Shown: one piece after another, positions 1-6,317 of the stretch
Position numbering within the stretch: position 1 is the stretch's first letter
How the letters are laid out: every line of letters starts with the position of its first letter
Assembly (NCBI GenBank): GCA_023460255.1
Contig: JAEWQZ010000169.1
Coordinates: 1-10,476, forward strand
Source: Actinomycetes bacterium
GTDB taxonomy: Bacteria > Actinomycetota > Actinomycetes > Actinomycetales > Cellulomonadaceae
Length of the DNA stretch: 10,476 nucleotides
Direction: 5' to 3'
Notes under the pieces: model-generated
Database searches by the model: none
Told to the model about the DNA's origin: nothing
Seen by the model: only the letters and a program-made list of their open reading frames with translations
Position numbers and translations under genes: made by a program

Positions 1-1
1 G

Positions 2-976
2 TACACGACCGATGCCGCGGCACTGGCCGACCTCTTCGAGCGCACCCAGCACCCGTTCCTGGCGCACCTGCTTGCGCACCGGGACGCGTCGCGGCTGCGG
101 CAGACCGTCGAGGGGCTCCTGCGGTCGGTGGCCGACGACGGCCGCATCCACACCACGTACCTGCAGACCATCGCGGCCACGGGGCGGATCTCCTCGACGG
201 ACCCGAACCTGCAGAACATCCCCATCCGCACCGAGGAGGGCCGCCGGATCCGGCGCGCGTTCGTCGTGGGGCAGGACTTCGAGACCCTCCTCACCGCCGA
301 CTACAGCCAGATCGAGATGCGGATCATGGCCCACCTGTCCGGGGACGAGGGGCTGATCGAGGCGTTCCGGTCGGGGGAGGACCTGCACAGGTACGTGGGC
401 TCGCGTGTCTTCGGGGTGCCGACGACGGAGGTCACGTCGGCGATGCGGTCGAAGATCAAGGCCATGTCCTACGGCCTGGCGTACGGCCTGTCGTCGTTCG
501 GGCTCTCCAAGCAGCTGGGCATCTCGGTGGGCGAGGCGAGCGCGCTCATGGAGGACTACTTCGCACGGTTCGGCGGGGTGCGGGACTACCTCGCGGGGAT
601 CGTCGACGAGGCGCGGCGCACGGGGTACACCTCGACGATCCTCGGCCGGCGCCGGTACCTGCCGGACCTGGTCAGCGACAACCGGCAGCGTCGCGAGATG
701 GCCGAGCGGATGGCGCTGAACGCCCCCATCCAGGGCAGCGCGGCCGACCTCATCAAGGTCGCGATGCTCGGTGTGCACCGCGAGCTGCGTGCGGCCGGGC
801 TGCGGTCGCGCATGCTGCTCCAGGTGCACGACGAGCTCGTCCTCGAGGTCGCCCCGGGGGAGCGGGAGGTCGTGGAGGCCCTGGTGCGCGCGCAGATGGG
901 CGGGGCCGGCGAGCTGGCCGTCCCGCTGGACGTGTCGGTGGGCACGGGGGCCAGCTGGCACGACGCCGGTCACTGA
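2..976 (+). CDS. polA: DNA polymerase I, C-terminal polymerase domain (5' end outside window)
   Basis: This is the last 324 codons of family A DNA polymerase I, read in the frame starting at base 2; the 5' nuclease and 3'-5' exonuclease-like domains lie upstream of the window. The enzyme fills gaps in excision repair and removes Okazaki primers. Three polymerase motifs are visible. Motif A (DYSQIEMRIMAHLSGD) has its metal-binding Asp codon at 299-301. Motif B, the O-helix, runs from Arg at 446 through Lys at 458 and Tyr at 470 to YGLAYG. Motif C (QVHDELVLEV) has its catalytic Asp at 830-832. The primer-grip segment TGRISSTDPNLQNIPIRT is also intact. The O-helix aromatic is Tyr, where E. coli has Phe762. 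The gene ends in TGA, 63 bp before the convergent methyltransferase, with a hairpin between. The identification is certain; only the N-terminus is unseen. Confidence 0.97.
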   Translation, partial: YTTDAAALADLFERTQHPFLAHLLAHRDASRLRQTVEGLLRSVADDGRIHTTYLQTIAATGRISSTDPNLQNIPIRTEEGRRIRRAFVVGQDFETLLTADYSQIEMRIMAHLSGDEGLIEAFRSGEDLHRYVGSRVFGVPTTEVTSAMRSKIKAMSYGLAYGLSSFGLSKQLGISVGEASALMEDYFARFGGVRDYLAGIVDEARRTGYTSTILGRRRYLPDLVSDNRQRREMAERMALNAPIQGSAADLIKVAMLGVHRELRAAGLRSRMLLQVHDELVLEVAPGEREVVEALVRAQMGGAGELAVPLDVSVGTGASWHDAGH

Positions 977-981
977 GCCCG

Positions 982-999
982 CCCGCGCCGGTGCGCGGG
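982..999 (+). terminator. Hairpin after polA, candidate terminator
   Basis: CCCGCGC (982-988) pairs perfectly with GCGCGGG (993-999) around a CGGT loop, six bases after the polA stop and between two converging genes. There is no T-tract, as is common for actinobacterial terminators. It could also serve the opposing methyltransferase gene. Confidence 0.5.
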
Positions 1000-1039
1000 G
1001 CATCCGTCCGGCCCGGTGCGTCCGTCCGCCCCGGGCTGC

Positions 1040-1834
1040 TCAGCCCAGGCGGCAGACGAAGATCGCGGTGCCGGGCAGCAGTGCCCCGCGCACGGGTCCC
1101 CAGCCGCCCCAGGTGCGCTCGTGGCCCGGCGGCCACTCGGGCTCGACCAGACGCTCGAGCCGGAAGCCCGCCGCGACGAGGTCGTCGACGTGGTCGCCCA
1201 GGGTGCGGTGATGCTCGGCGTAGGTGACGGTCCCGGCGTCGTCCGTCTCGACGTAGGGCCGCCGGTCGAAGTAGGACCGCACAGCCGTCAGGCCGACGGG
1301 GTCGTCGGGGAACGCCCACCGCACCGGGTGCGTCACGGCGAACACCCAGCGTCCGCCCGGTGACAGGACCCGTGCGACCTCCTCGTGCACCCGGGCCGTC
1401 TCCGCGACGAACGGCAGCGCGCCGAAGGCGGTGAAGGCGATGTCGAAGGAGCCGGGGGCGAACGGCAGGGCCCTGGCGTCCGCCTGGACCAGCGGCGTGC
1501 AGGTGCCCAGGGCCGCGTCCAGCACCCGCCCCTGGGCGAGCATCCCGCCGGAGACGTCCGTCGCGACGGCCAGGGCACCGCGGGCGGTGAGCCACCGGCT
1601 GCACTGCGCGGCCCCCGCCCCGACCTCGAGCACCCGCCTCCCGGCGACCTCGCCGAGCAGGCGGGCATCGGCCTCCCGCACCCCCTCAGGGCCCCAGCAG
1701 AAGTCCGCGGGGCCGAGGAAGTCGCCGTGCTCCGCGAGGTAGTCGGCGGCGTTGGCGTCCCACCACGATCGTCCCGCGCGGCCCGTCTGCGCGTCGTCGG
1801 CGAACCCCGCGAAGCCGGGGGGTGGGTGCGTCAT
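1040..1834 (-). CDS. Class I SAM-dependent methyltransferase, substrate unknown
   Basis: The product is a 264-residue soluble methyltransferase of the Methyltransf_11 type. Motif I is VLEVGAGAAQCSRWL (residues 68-82), with the third glycine of the usual E/DxGxGxG replaced by Ala. The ribose-binding acidic residue is probably Asp93 in ATDVS. QADA (117-120) and ALPFAPGSFD (122-131) correspond to the adenine-contacting segment and motif IV region. RVLSPGGRWVF (155-165) is the typical post-motif strand. The C-terminal part is Trp-rich (EPEWPPGHERTWGGWGP). There is no signal peptide or membrane segment. I chose ATG 1834 rather than an upstream in-frame ATG at 1897 because GGAGGA lies six bases before it. 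The gene converges with polA and diverges from pfkA, so it looks like a single-gene unit. The substrate cannot be deduced. Confidence 0.88.
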   Translation of the reverse strand: MTHPPPGFAGFADDAQTGRAGRSWWDANAADYLAEHGDFLGPADFCWGPEGVREADARLLGEVAGRRVLEVGAGAAQCSRWLTARGALAVATDVSGGMLAQGRVLDAALGTCTPLVQADARALPFAPGSFDIAFTAFGALPFVAETARVHEEVARVLSPGGRWVFAVTHPVRWAFPDDPVGLTAVRSYFDRRPYVETDDAGTVTYAEHHRTLGDHVDDLVAAGFRLERLVEPEWPPGHERTWGGWGPVRGALLPGTAIFVCRLG

Positions 1835-1840
1835 GCTGTC

Positions 1841-1846
1841 TCCTCC
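1841..1846 (-). promoter_or_regulatory. Ribosome-binding site fixing the methyltransferase start
   Basis: On the minus strand this reads GGAGGA, with a six-base spacer to ATG 1834. No comparable site precedes the alternative ATG at 1897, so the shorter 264-residue protein is preferred. Confidence 0.8.
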
Positions 1847-1930
1847 GACCCGTCGGGCGCCGGGCTCCGGTGCCCCGGTCGACGACCCACGCGACATCCT
1901 CGCAGGCGGCGTCGGGGGCGCACGCGTCGC

Positions 1931-1936
1931 TAGGGT
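1931..1936 (+). promoter_or_regulatory. Candidate -10 element of the pfkA promoter
   Basis: TAGGGT fits the actinobacterial TANNNT -10 pattern and would give a start near 1943 with a leader of about 26 nt before GTG 1969. I see no convincing -35 hexamer about 17 bases upstream. The 134-bp gap to the divergent methyltransferase gene must hold both promoters. Confidence 0.4.
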
Positions 1937-1956
1937 GGGCCCGGACCTCGCGAGCG

Positions 1957-1962
1957 AAGGAG
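1957..1962 (+). promoter_or_regulatory. Ribosome-binding site fixing the pfkA GTG start
   Basis: AAGGAG with a six-base spacer (ACTGAC) places translation at GTG 1969. The open frame extends about 150 bases further upstream, but that part has no homology to phosphofructokinases and no start with a good site. Confidence 0.8.
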
Positions 1963-1968
1963 ACTGAC

Positions 1969-2994
1969 GTGCGGATCGGGTTGCTGACCGGTGGCGGTGA
2001 CGTCCCGGGGCTGAACGCCGTGATCCGGGCTGTCGTCAAGCACGGGATGGGGACGTACGGCCACACGATCGTCGGCTTCCGCAATGGCTGGCGCGGCGTC
2101 GTCGACGGGAACGTCGTGCAGATCGGCCGGCAGGACATCCGCAACGTCCTGCCGCTCGGTGGGACCCTGCTGGGCACCGACCGGTACCACCCGCACCGCA
2201 ACGAGGGCGGGATGGAGGGCGTGCTCGCGACGCTGGAGGCCGAGCGGATCGACGCGGTGATCTGCGTCGGCGGGGACGGGACGCTGCACGCGGCGAGCAA
2301 GGTGGCCGAGGCCGGCGTGCGCGTCGTCGGCATCCCGAAGACGATCGACAACGACGTCGTCGGCACCGACCTGTCGGTGGGCTTCCACACGGCGCTGAAC
2401 ATCGCGACGGAGGCGATCGACAGGCTGCACACCACGGCGGAGAGCCACAACCGCGTCATGGTGGTCGAGGTGATGGGTCGTCACGCGGGCTGGATCGCCG
2501 TGCACGCGGGCATCGCCGGCGGTGCGGAGATCGTGCTCGCGCCCGAGGAGCCGTTCGACATCGACCAGCTGGTCAAGACCCTCGTCCACCGGCACCGGGC
2601 GCACGCCTCGTTCTCGATCGTCGTGGTGGCCGAGGGCGCTGTCCCGCGCGAGGGGACGTCGATGAGCTTCACCACGGAGCTCGGGCCGATGGGCGCCATC
2701 GTCGCGGGATCCGCGAGCGAGCGGGTCGCGGCGGAGCTCGAGCGGCGGACGGGGTTCGAGACCCGCGTGACGATCCTGGGCCACGTGCAGCGCGGCGGCT
2801 CGCCGACCCCGACCGACCGGATCCTCGGCAGCAGGTTCGGCGTGGCCGCCGTGGACGCCCTCCAGGAGGGGCGCTCCGACGTCATGACCGGGCTCCAGGG
2901 GGGCGAGGTCGTGCTCGTCCCGTTCGACGAGATGGCCGGCCAGGTCAAGACGGTCCCGGCCGACCTGCTGCGGGTGGCGCAGGTCCTCGCCTGA
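1969..2994 (+). CDS. pfkA: 6-phosphofructokinase, actinobacterial mixed ATP/PPi-type signature
   Basis: The 341-residue protein phosphorylates fructose 6-phosphate to the 1,6-bisphosphate in glycolysis, in the cytosol. It starts MRIGLLTGGGDVPGLNAVIR, and numbering tracks E. coli PfkA closely through the active site. GGDGT is at 101-105 (Asp103, Gly104), and PKTIDND at 123-129 has Lys124 and the catalytic Asp127. Arg162, MGRHAG (169-174), Glu222 in AEG, and GHVQRGGSP (271-279) supply the substrate contacts. Gly104 is typical of ATP-dependent enzymes, whereas Lys124 is typical of PPi-dependent ones, so the phosphate donor is ambiguous. GTG 1969 is chosen over the longer upstream frame because AAGGAG (1957-1962) lies six bases before it and family homology begins there. 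The gene precedes rpsA but is probably transcribed separately, since rpsA has its own promoter. Confidence 0.95.
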   Translation: MRIGLLTGGGDVPGLNAVIRAVVKHGMGTYGHTIVGFRNGWRGVVDGNVVQIGRQDIRNVLPLGGTLLGTDRYHPHRNEGGMEGVLATLEAERIDAVICVGGDGTLHAASKVAEAGVRVVGIPKTIDNDVVGTDLSVGFHTALNIATEAIDRLHTTAESHNRVMVVEVMGRHAGWIAVHAGIAGGAEIVLAPEEPFDIDQLVKTLVHRHRAHASFSIVVVAEGAVPREGTSMSFTTELGPMGAIVAGSASERVAAELERRTGFETRVTILGHVQRGGSPTPTDRILGSRFGVAAVDALQEGRSDVMTGLQGGEVVLVPFDEMAGQVKTVPADLLRVAQVLA

Positions 2995-3012
2995 CGCGCG
3001 CCCGGCCCGGCT

Positions 3013-3042
3013 TTGACCCGCCCTTGCGCGGGCGCCTAGGAT
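3013..3042 (+). promoter_or_regulatory. rpsA promoter, near-consensus -35 and -10
   Basis: TTGACC (3013-3018) and TAGGAT (3037-3042) are separated by 18 bp, the best housekeeping-sigma promoter match in the window. Transcription would begin near 3050, giving a leader of about 180 nt. The spacer contains an inverted repeat, CCCGC (3017-3021) with GCGGG (3028-3032). This might be the end signal of pfkA overlapping the promoter, or an operator. Confidence 0.72.
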
Positions 3043-3049
3043 CGATGGC

Positions 3050-3227
3050 GGTGTAGCACGTCTCGGCGCAGGTTTCGCCTGCGCCGCCTCCCCGTGTGTC
3101 TCCCGACCCGCCCGTCGTGGCGGGGCGTCGTGGCCGCACGTGGGCGTAGCGCTGCACCGCCATCCGCACCACAGCACCACCCACCCTGTCCGCACTACTC
3201 CCTGTCCGCATCGGAGCTCACACCTCA
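3050..3227 (+). promoter_or_regulatory. Structured 5' leader of rpsA mRNA
   Basis: This is the predicted untranslated leader between the rpsA promoter and ATG 3228, with no open frame of note. It contains a strong hairpin of nine base pairs, CGGCGCAGG (3064-3072) with CCTGCGCCG (3078-3086), around a TTTCG loop. A weaker six-pair hairpin follows, CCCGCC (3107-3112) with GGCGGG (3119-3124). The rest is C-rich and looks unstructured. The only Shine-Dalgarno-like sequence is GGAG (3213-3216), eleven bases before the start, which is far and short for a highly expressed ribosomal gene. Autogenous control is known for the gammaproteobacterial rpsA leader; here it is only an inference. Confidence 0.5.
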
Positions 3228-4691
3228 ATGACCATCTCCACCACGCGGCCGGCCGCGCCGCAGGTCGCCGTCAACGACATCGGCTCGAGCGAGGACCTCC
3301 TCGCCGCGATCGACGCGACCATCAAGTACTTCAACGACGGCGACATCGTCGAGGGCACCATCGTCAAGGTCGACCGGGACGAGGTCCTCCTCGACATCGG
3401 CTACAAGACCGAGGGCGTCATCCCCTCCCGCGAGCTCTCCATCAAGCACGACATCGACCCTGACGACGTCGTCAAGGTCGGCGACGTCGTCGAGGCCCTC
3501 GTCCTGCAGAAGGAGGACAAGGAGGGTCGGCTGATCCTGTCCAAGAAGCGTGCGCAGTACGAGCGCGCCTGGGGCACGATCGAGCGGATCAAGGAGGAGG
3601 ACGGCGTCGTCACCGGCACCGTCATCGAGGTGGTCAAGGGCGGCCTCATCCTCGACATCGGGCTGCGCGGCTTCCTGCCCGCCTCTCTCGTGGAGATGCG
3701 CCGCGTGCGCGACCTCCAGCCCTACGTGGGCAAGGAGATCGAGGCGAAGATCATCGAGCTCGACAAGAACCGCAACAACGTGGTCCTGTCGCGGCGCGCA
3801 TGGCTCGAGCAGACGCAGTCGGAGGTGCGCTCCACCTTCCTCCAGACCCTGCAGAAGGGCCAGGTCCGTCCCGGCGTCGTGTCGTCGATCGTCAACTTCG
3901 GTGCGTTCGTCGACCTCGGCGGCGTCGACGGTCTCGTGCACGTCTCCGAGCTGTCCTGGAAGCACATCGACCACCCGTCCGAGGTCGTCGAGGTCGGCCA
4001 GGAGGTCACCGTCGAGGTGCTCGACGTCGACTTCGACCGGGAGCGCGTGTCGCTGTCGCTCAAGGCGACGCAGGAGGACCCGTGGCAGGCGTTCGCCCGG
4101 ACGCACGCCATCGGGCAGGTCGTGCCTGGCAAGGTCACCAAGCTCGTCCCCTTCGGCGCCTTCGTGCGCGTCGAGGACGGCATCGAGGGCCTCGTGCACA
4201 TCTCGGAGCTCGCGCAGCGTCACGTCGAGCTGCCCGAGCAGGTCGTCAACGTCGGTGACGAGACCTTCGTCAAGGTCATCGACATCGACCTCGAGCGCCG
4301 GCGCATCTCCCTCTCCCTCAAGCAGGCGAACGAGGGCGTGGACCCGAGCAGCGAGGACTTCGACCCCGCGCTGTACGGCATGGCCGCCGAGTACGACGAG
4401 AAGGGGAACTACAAGTACCCCGAGGGCTTCGACCCCGAGACGAACGAGTGGCTGCCCGGCTACGAGAAGCAGCGCGAGGAGTGGGAGGCCCAGTACGCGG
4501 CCGCCCACGAGCGCTGGGAGGCCCACAAGAAGCAGGTCGCGGCGGCCGCGCAGGCCGACGCCGAGGCCGCCAGCGGCGGCGCCGAGGACGCGCCGAGCAC
4601 GTACTCCTCGTCGCCGCAGGCCGAGGCGTCCGGCACGCTCGCGTCCGACGAGGCGCTGGCCGCGCTGCGGGAGAAGCTCACGGGCAACTGA
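3228..4691 (+). CDS. rpsA: 30S ribosomal protein S1, four-domain actinobacterial form
   Basis: The 487-residue protein binds mRNA on the small ribosomal subunit and assists initiation. Four S1 (OB-fold) repeats are visible: about 38-107, 125-190, 210-279 and 297-365. Repeats 3 and 4 have the fully canonical RNA-binding face (NFGAFVDLGGVDGLVHVSEL at 223-242; PFGAFVRVEDGIEGLVHISEL at 308-328). Repeats 1 and 2 are more divergent, as in other bacteria, where they contact the ribosome. E. coli S1 has six repeats; four is normal for actinobacteria. After residue 370 comes a charged, aromatic linker (FDPALYGMAAEYDEKGNYKYPEG) and an Ala/Glu-rich low-complexity tail ending in LREKLTGN. ATG 3228 begins the family N-terminus. 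The gene has its own promoter and leader and ends at a strong hairpin, so it is probably monocistronic. Confidence 0.97.
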   Translation: MTISTTRPAAPQVAVNDIGSSEDLLAAIDATIKYFNDGDIVEGTIVKVDRDEVLLDIGYKTEGVIPSRELSIKHDIDPDDVVKVGDVVEALVLQKEDKEGRLILSKKRAQYERAWGTIERIKEEDGVVTGTVIEVVKGGLILDIGLRGFLPASLVEMRRVRDLQPYVGKEIEAKIIELDKNRNNVVLSRRAWLEQTQSEVRSTFLQTLQKGQVRPGVVSSIVNFGAFVDLGGVDGLVHVSELSWKHIDHPSEVVEVGQEVTVEVLDVDFDRERVSLSLKATQEDPWQAFARTHAIGQVVPGKVTKLVPFGAFVRVEDGIEGLVHISELAQRHVELPEQVVNVGDETFVKVIDIDLERRRISLSLKQANEGVDPSSEDFDPALYGMAAEYDEKGNYKYPEGFDPETNEWLPGYEKQREEWEAQYAAAHERWEAHKKQVAAAAQADAEAASGGAEDAPSTYSSSPQAEASGTLASDEALAALREKLTGN

Positions 4692-4711
4692 GCGACGCCG
4701 CGCACGACGCA

Positions 4712-4743
4712 CGAGGGGCCGGTCCCGAGGGGCCGGCCCCTCG
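4712..4743 (+). terminator. rpsA terminator hairpin
   Basis: CGAGGGGCCGG (4712-4722) pairs perfectly with CCGGCCCCTCG (4733-4743), an 11-bp GC-rich stem around a ten-base loop that can itself pair. It lies 20 bp after the rpsA stop. There is no T-tract. It separates rpsA from coaE. Confidence 0.75.
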
Positions 4744-4769
4744 CGCGTGCGGCCCCGGGCTGCGCCCGT

Positions 4770-4797
4770 TTGCCCCGATGGCGCACGGTCGTACGCT
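4770..4797 (+). promoter_or_regulatory. coaE promoter placing the RNA start on the GTG codon
   Basis: TTGCCC (4770-4775) and TACGCT (4792-4797) are separated by 16 bp. The -10 is followed by exactly six bases and then GTG 4804, the arrangement typical of leaderless actinobacterial genes. The -35 is only a partial match. Confidence 0.5.
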
Positions 4798-4803
4798 GGC
4801 GAC

Positions 4804-5460
4804 GTGGCGGTGCACGAGGACGGGCTGAGTCTCGACAGGGGAGTGCTGCGCGTGGGCCTGACCGGCGGGATCGCCGCAGGCAAGACGGTGGTGGCATGCC
4901 GGCTGACGGAGCTGGGGGCCACCGTCATCGACCACGACGTCCTCGCCCGAGCGGTGGTCGACGTGGGGACCCCGGGCCTGGCCGAGGTCGTGGCCGAGTT
5001 CGGACCCGTCCTCACGCCCCTCGGCCAGCTCGACAGGCAGGCGCTGGGGGAACGGGTCTTCGCCGACCCCGCGGCGCTGGAGCGGCTCAACGCGATCGTC
5101 CACCCGCGGGTGCGCGAGGCCGCGCAGGAGGCGGAGGCGGCGGCCGTCGCGCAGGGGACCGCCATGGTCGTGCACGACATCCCGCTGCTCGTCGAGACGG
5201 GCCAGGCCGGGCACTTCGACGTCCTGGTGGTGGTCGACGCGCCCGCCGAAGTCCGGGCGCAGCGTCTCGTCGACGAGCGCGGCCTGACCCGCGACGCGGC
5301 GTGGGCACGGCTGGCCGCGCAGGCCGACGACGAGGCGCGCCTCGAGGCCGCCGACGTCGTCCTGGACGGGTCCGGCACGATGGCCGACCTGCGCGCGCAG
5401 GTCGACGGGCTGTGGGGACGCCTGACGGCGACCGGCGACGGGACGCGGCCGGCGGACTGA
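4804..5460 (+). CDS. coaE: Dephospho-CoA kinase
   Basis: This enzyme performs the last step of coenzyme A synthesis, the ATP-dependent 3'-phosphorylation of dephospho-CoA in the cytosol. Counting from GTG 4804 (218 residues), the P-loop GGIAAGKT is at 21-28. DHDVLAR (43-49) holds the catalytic acidic residue. LNAIVHPRV (95-103) and DIPLLVE (125-131) are family signatures, and QRLVDERGLTRDAAWARLAAQA (split at 153-174) is the lid and following helix. GTG 4804 follows a -10 at leaderless spacing. GTG 4843, beginning VLRVGLTGG, matches the usual family N-terminus but has AGGGGA abutting it. GTG 4852 has an SD-like AGGGGAG at good spacing but would cut into the first strand. The protein lacks the C-terminal UPF0157 domain found fused to mycobacterial CoaE. 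It follows rpsA as in many actinobacteria. Confidence 0.93.
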   Translation: MAVHEDGLSLDRGVLRVGLTGGIAAGKTVVACRLTELGATVIDHDVLARAVVDVGTPGLAEVVAEFGPVLTPLGQLDRQALGERVFADPAALERLNAIVHPRVREAAQEAEAAAVAQGTAMVVHDIPLLVETGQAGHFDVLVVVDAPAEVRAQRLVDERGLTRDAAWARLAAQADDEARLEAADVVLDGSGTMADLRAQVDGLWGRLTATGDGTRPAD

Positions 5461-5483
5461 AGGTCGCGTCGACGGACGAGGTG

Positions 5484-5514
5484 CCCGCGCGAGCCTTCGT
5501 CGACGACGCGCGGG
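5484..5514. terminator. Inverted repeat between converging coaE and the minus-strand gene
   Basis: CCCGCGCG (5484-5491) pairs with CGCGCGGG (5507-5514). The 15-base loop contains a smaller palindrome, TCGTCGACGA (5497-5506). It sits 23 bp after coaE and about 100 bp beyond the end of the opposing gene, so it may end transcription in either direction. The rest of 5461-5614 shows no gene. Confidence 0.4.
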
Positions 5515-5614
5515 AGGTAGGGCGCGGGCCGGACCGGACCGGGACTGTCGGGCGGAGGGCGCTCCCGTTCGGCCCTGGTCGAGCGCAGGGCTGTGAGCTA
5601 GCTGCCCGGGAACG

Positions 5615-6133
5615 TCACCCTGCGTAGGCGGGCAGGGCGACGAGGGGGCGAGCCGGCAGGGCCGTCGGCGGGGTGCCCGGGTCGACCGGGCCCTGCGGGG
5701 TGCCGGGGTCGATCGGCGTGCCGGGGTCGACCGGGGGGCCCGGGTCGATCGGCACGCCGGGGTCGACCGGGCTGCACGGGGTCAGCTCGACGAACCAGTA
5801 GACCCGGGGTGCCGTGGCGACGCGGGCGTCGTCCGCGGGGCTGGTGAGGACACCTCGGGCGAGGAGCTGGTGGACGAGGTCCCGGACCTCGGGCGTGCCG
5901 TACTTGTAGACGTCGACCTGGACGGCTCCCTCACCGCACGAGGGCACGCCCCCGGGGAGGTAGGTCTGGGGGAACGTCGCGTACCCGTGGAACGGGCCCG
6001 GCATGAGCCACGCGACCTCGATCGTCTGCGACAGCTCGGCGGCGTCGTGCTCCGGCCCCGCGACAGCGGCTGACGCGGGCGCCACGACGGCAAGGACGAC
6101 TGCCGCGACGAGCGCGCGATATGTCCGTCTCAT
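5615..6133 (-). CDS. Small exported protein with VDPGxP hexapeptide tail, function unknown
   Basis: I do not recognise this 172-residue protein. Residues 1-25 form a signal peptide: Arg-Arg, a hydrophobic core, then an ASAAVA cleavage region. A folded part of about 90 residues follows, with two cysteines (66 and 120) and the string LPGGVPSCGEGAVQVD. The tail (121-156) is five copies of [VI]DPGxP with one QGP interruption, then TALPARPLVALPAYAG at the end. There is no membrane anchor, and neighbouring frames after the stop encode none. It closely parallels the exported protein on the other side of uvrB (8579-9166). ATG 6133 is the only start that includes the signal peptide; its upstream GGAAGAAGCGGGGA gives only a weak ribosome site. 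It is divergent from uvrB. A disulfide-stabilised surface or secreted protein is an inference. Confidence 0.78.
   Translation of the reverse strand: MRRTYRALVAAVVLAVVAPASAAVAGPEHDAAELSQTIEVAWLMPGPFHGYATFPQTYLPGGVPSCGEGAVQVDVYKYGTPEVRDLVHQLLARGVLTSPADDARVATAPRVYWFVELTPCSPVDPGVPIDPGPPVDPGTPIDPGTPQGPVDPGTPPTALPARPLVALPAYAG
5673..5771 (-). repeat. 18-bp coding tandem repeat for VDPGxP hexapeptides
   Basis: Five 18-bp units (5673-5690, 5700-5717, 5718-5735, 5736-5753, 5754-5771) are separated once by nine bases (5691-5699). On the plus strand each is close to GTGCCGGGGTCGAYCGGS. The four adjacent units alternate between GTCGAT and GTCGAC, so Ile-Asp and Val-Asp hexapeptides alternate in the protein. 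All units keep the reading frame. Confidence 0.85.
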
Positions 6134-6165
6134 GAGGGGATCCCCGCTTCTTCCGGCTGAGACCG

Positions 6166-6171
6166 AATTTA
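6166..6171 (-). promoter_or_regulatory. Possible -10 element of the minus-strand exported-protein gene
   Basis: On the minus strand TAAATT lies within GTGATTAAATTC, the only AT-rich patch in the 184-bp divergent region. It would start RNA near 6159, about 25 bases before ATG 6133. I find no matching -35 at 17 bp. A GGAAC sequence further upstream raises the alternative of an ECF sigma factor, which is speculative. Confidence 0.3.
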
Positions 6172-6213
6172 ATCACTCCGCAACGTTCCGTGCCATGTGT
6201 GCAACACGCCGAC

Positions 6214-6237
6214 GCGCCGACTTCACCCGTTCGGCGC
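6214..6237. repeat. Inverted repeat in the divergent region upstream of uvrB
   Basis: GCGCCGA (6214-6220) and TCGGCGC (6231-6237) form a perfect seven-pair inverted repeat with a ten-base spacer. Two half-sites separated by about one helical turn centre to centre would suit a dimeric regulator, but it may be chance in GC-rich DNA. It does not resemble the actinobacterial LexA site. Confidence 0.3.
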
Positions 6238-6305
6238 ACGTCCGGTGCGGGGTCGTCGGTACGGGGCCGTGCGGCGGCCCGGCGCTGCGTGTCGGCGGCT
6301 GGACG

Positions 6306-6311
6306 TACGGT
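6306..6311 (+). promoter_or_regulatory. uvrB -10 element at leaderless spacing
   Basis: TACGGT is followed by six bases (GGGGGA) and GTG 6318, the TANNNT-N6-GTG pattern of leaderless actinobacterial genes. No good -35 is seen around 6283-6289. The GGGGGAG could alternatively act as a ribosome site for a second in-frame GTG at 6327. Confidence 0.5.
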
Positions 6312-6317
6312 GGGGGA

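Noticed and set aside
3225..5378. Very long open frame on the minus strand across rpsA and coaE
   Set aside because: It is antisense to two certain genes and has the low-complexity composition expected opposite GC-rich codons with strong third-base bias; there is no recognisable domain or ribosome site.
5673..5771. CRISPR-like short repeats
   Set aside because: The units are 18 bp, contiguous, in frame and code for a Pro-rich hexapeptide; there are no spacers or cas genes.
6134..6317. LexA/SOS box upstream of uvrB
   Set aside because: I found no CGAAC-N4-GTTCG-like site; the inverted repeat at 6214-6237 has different half-sites.
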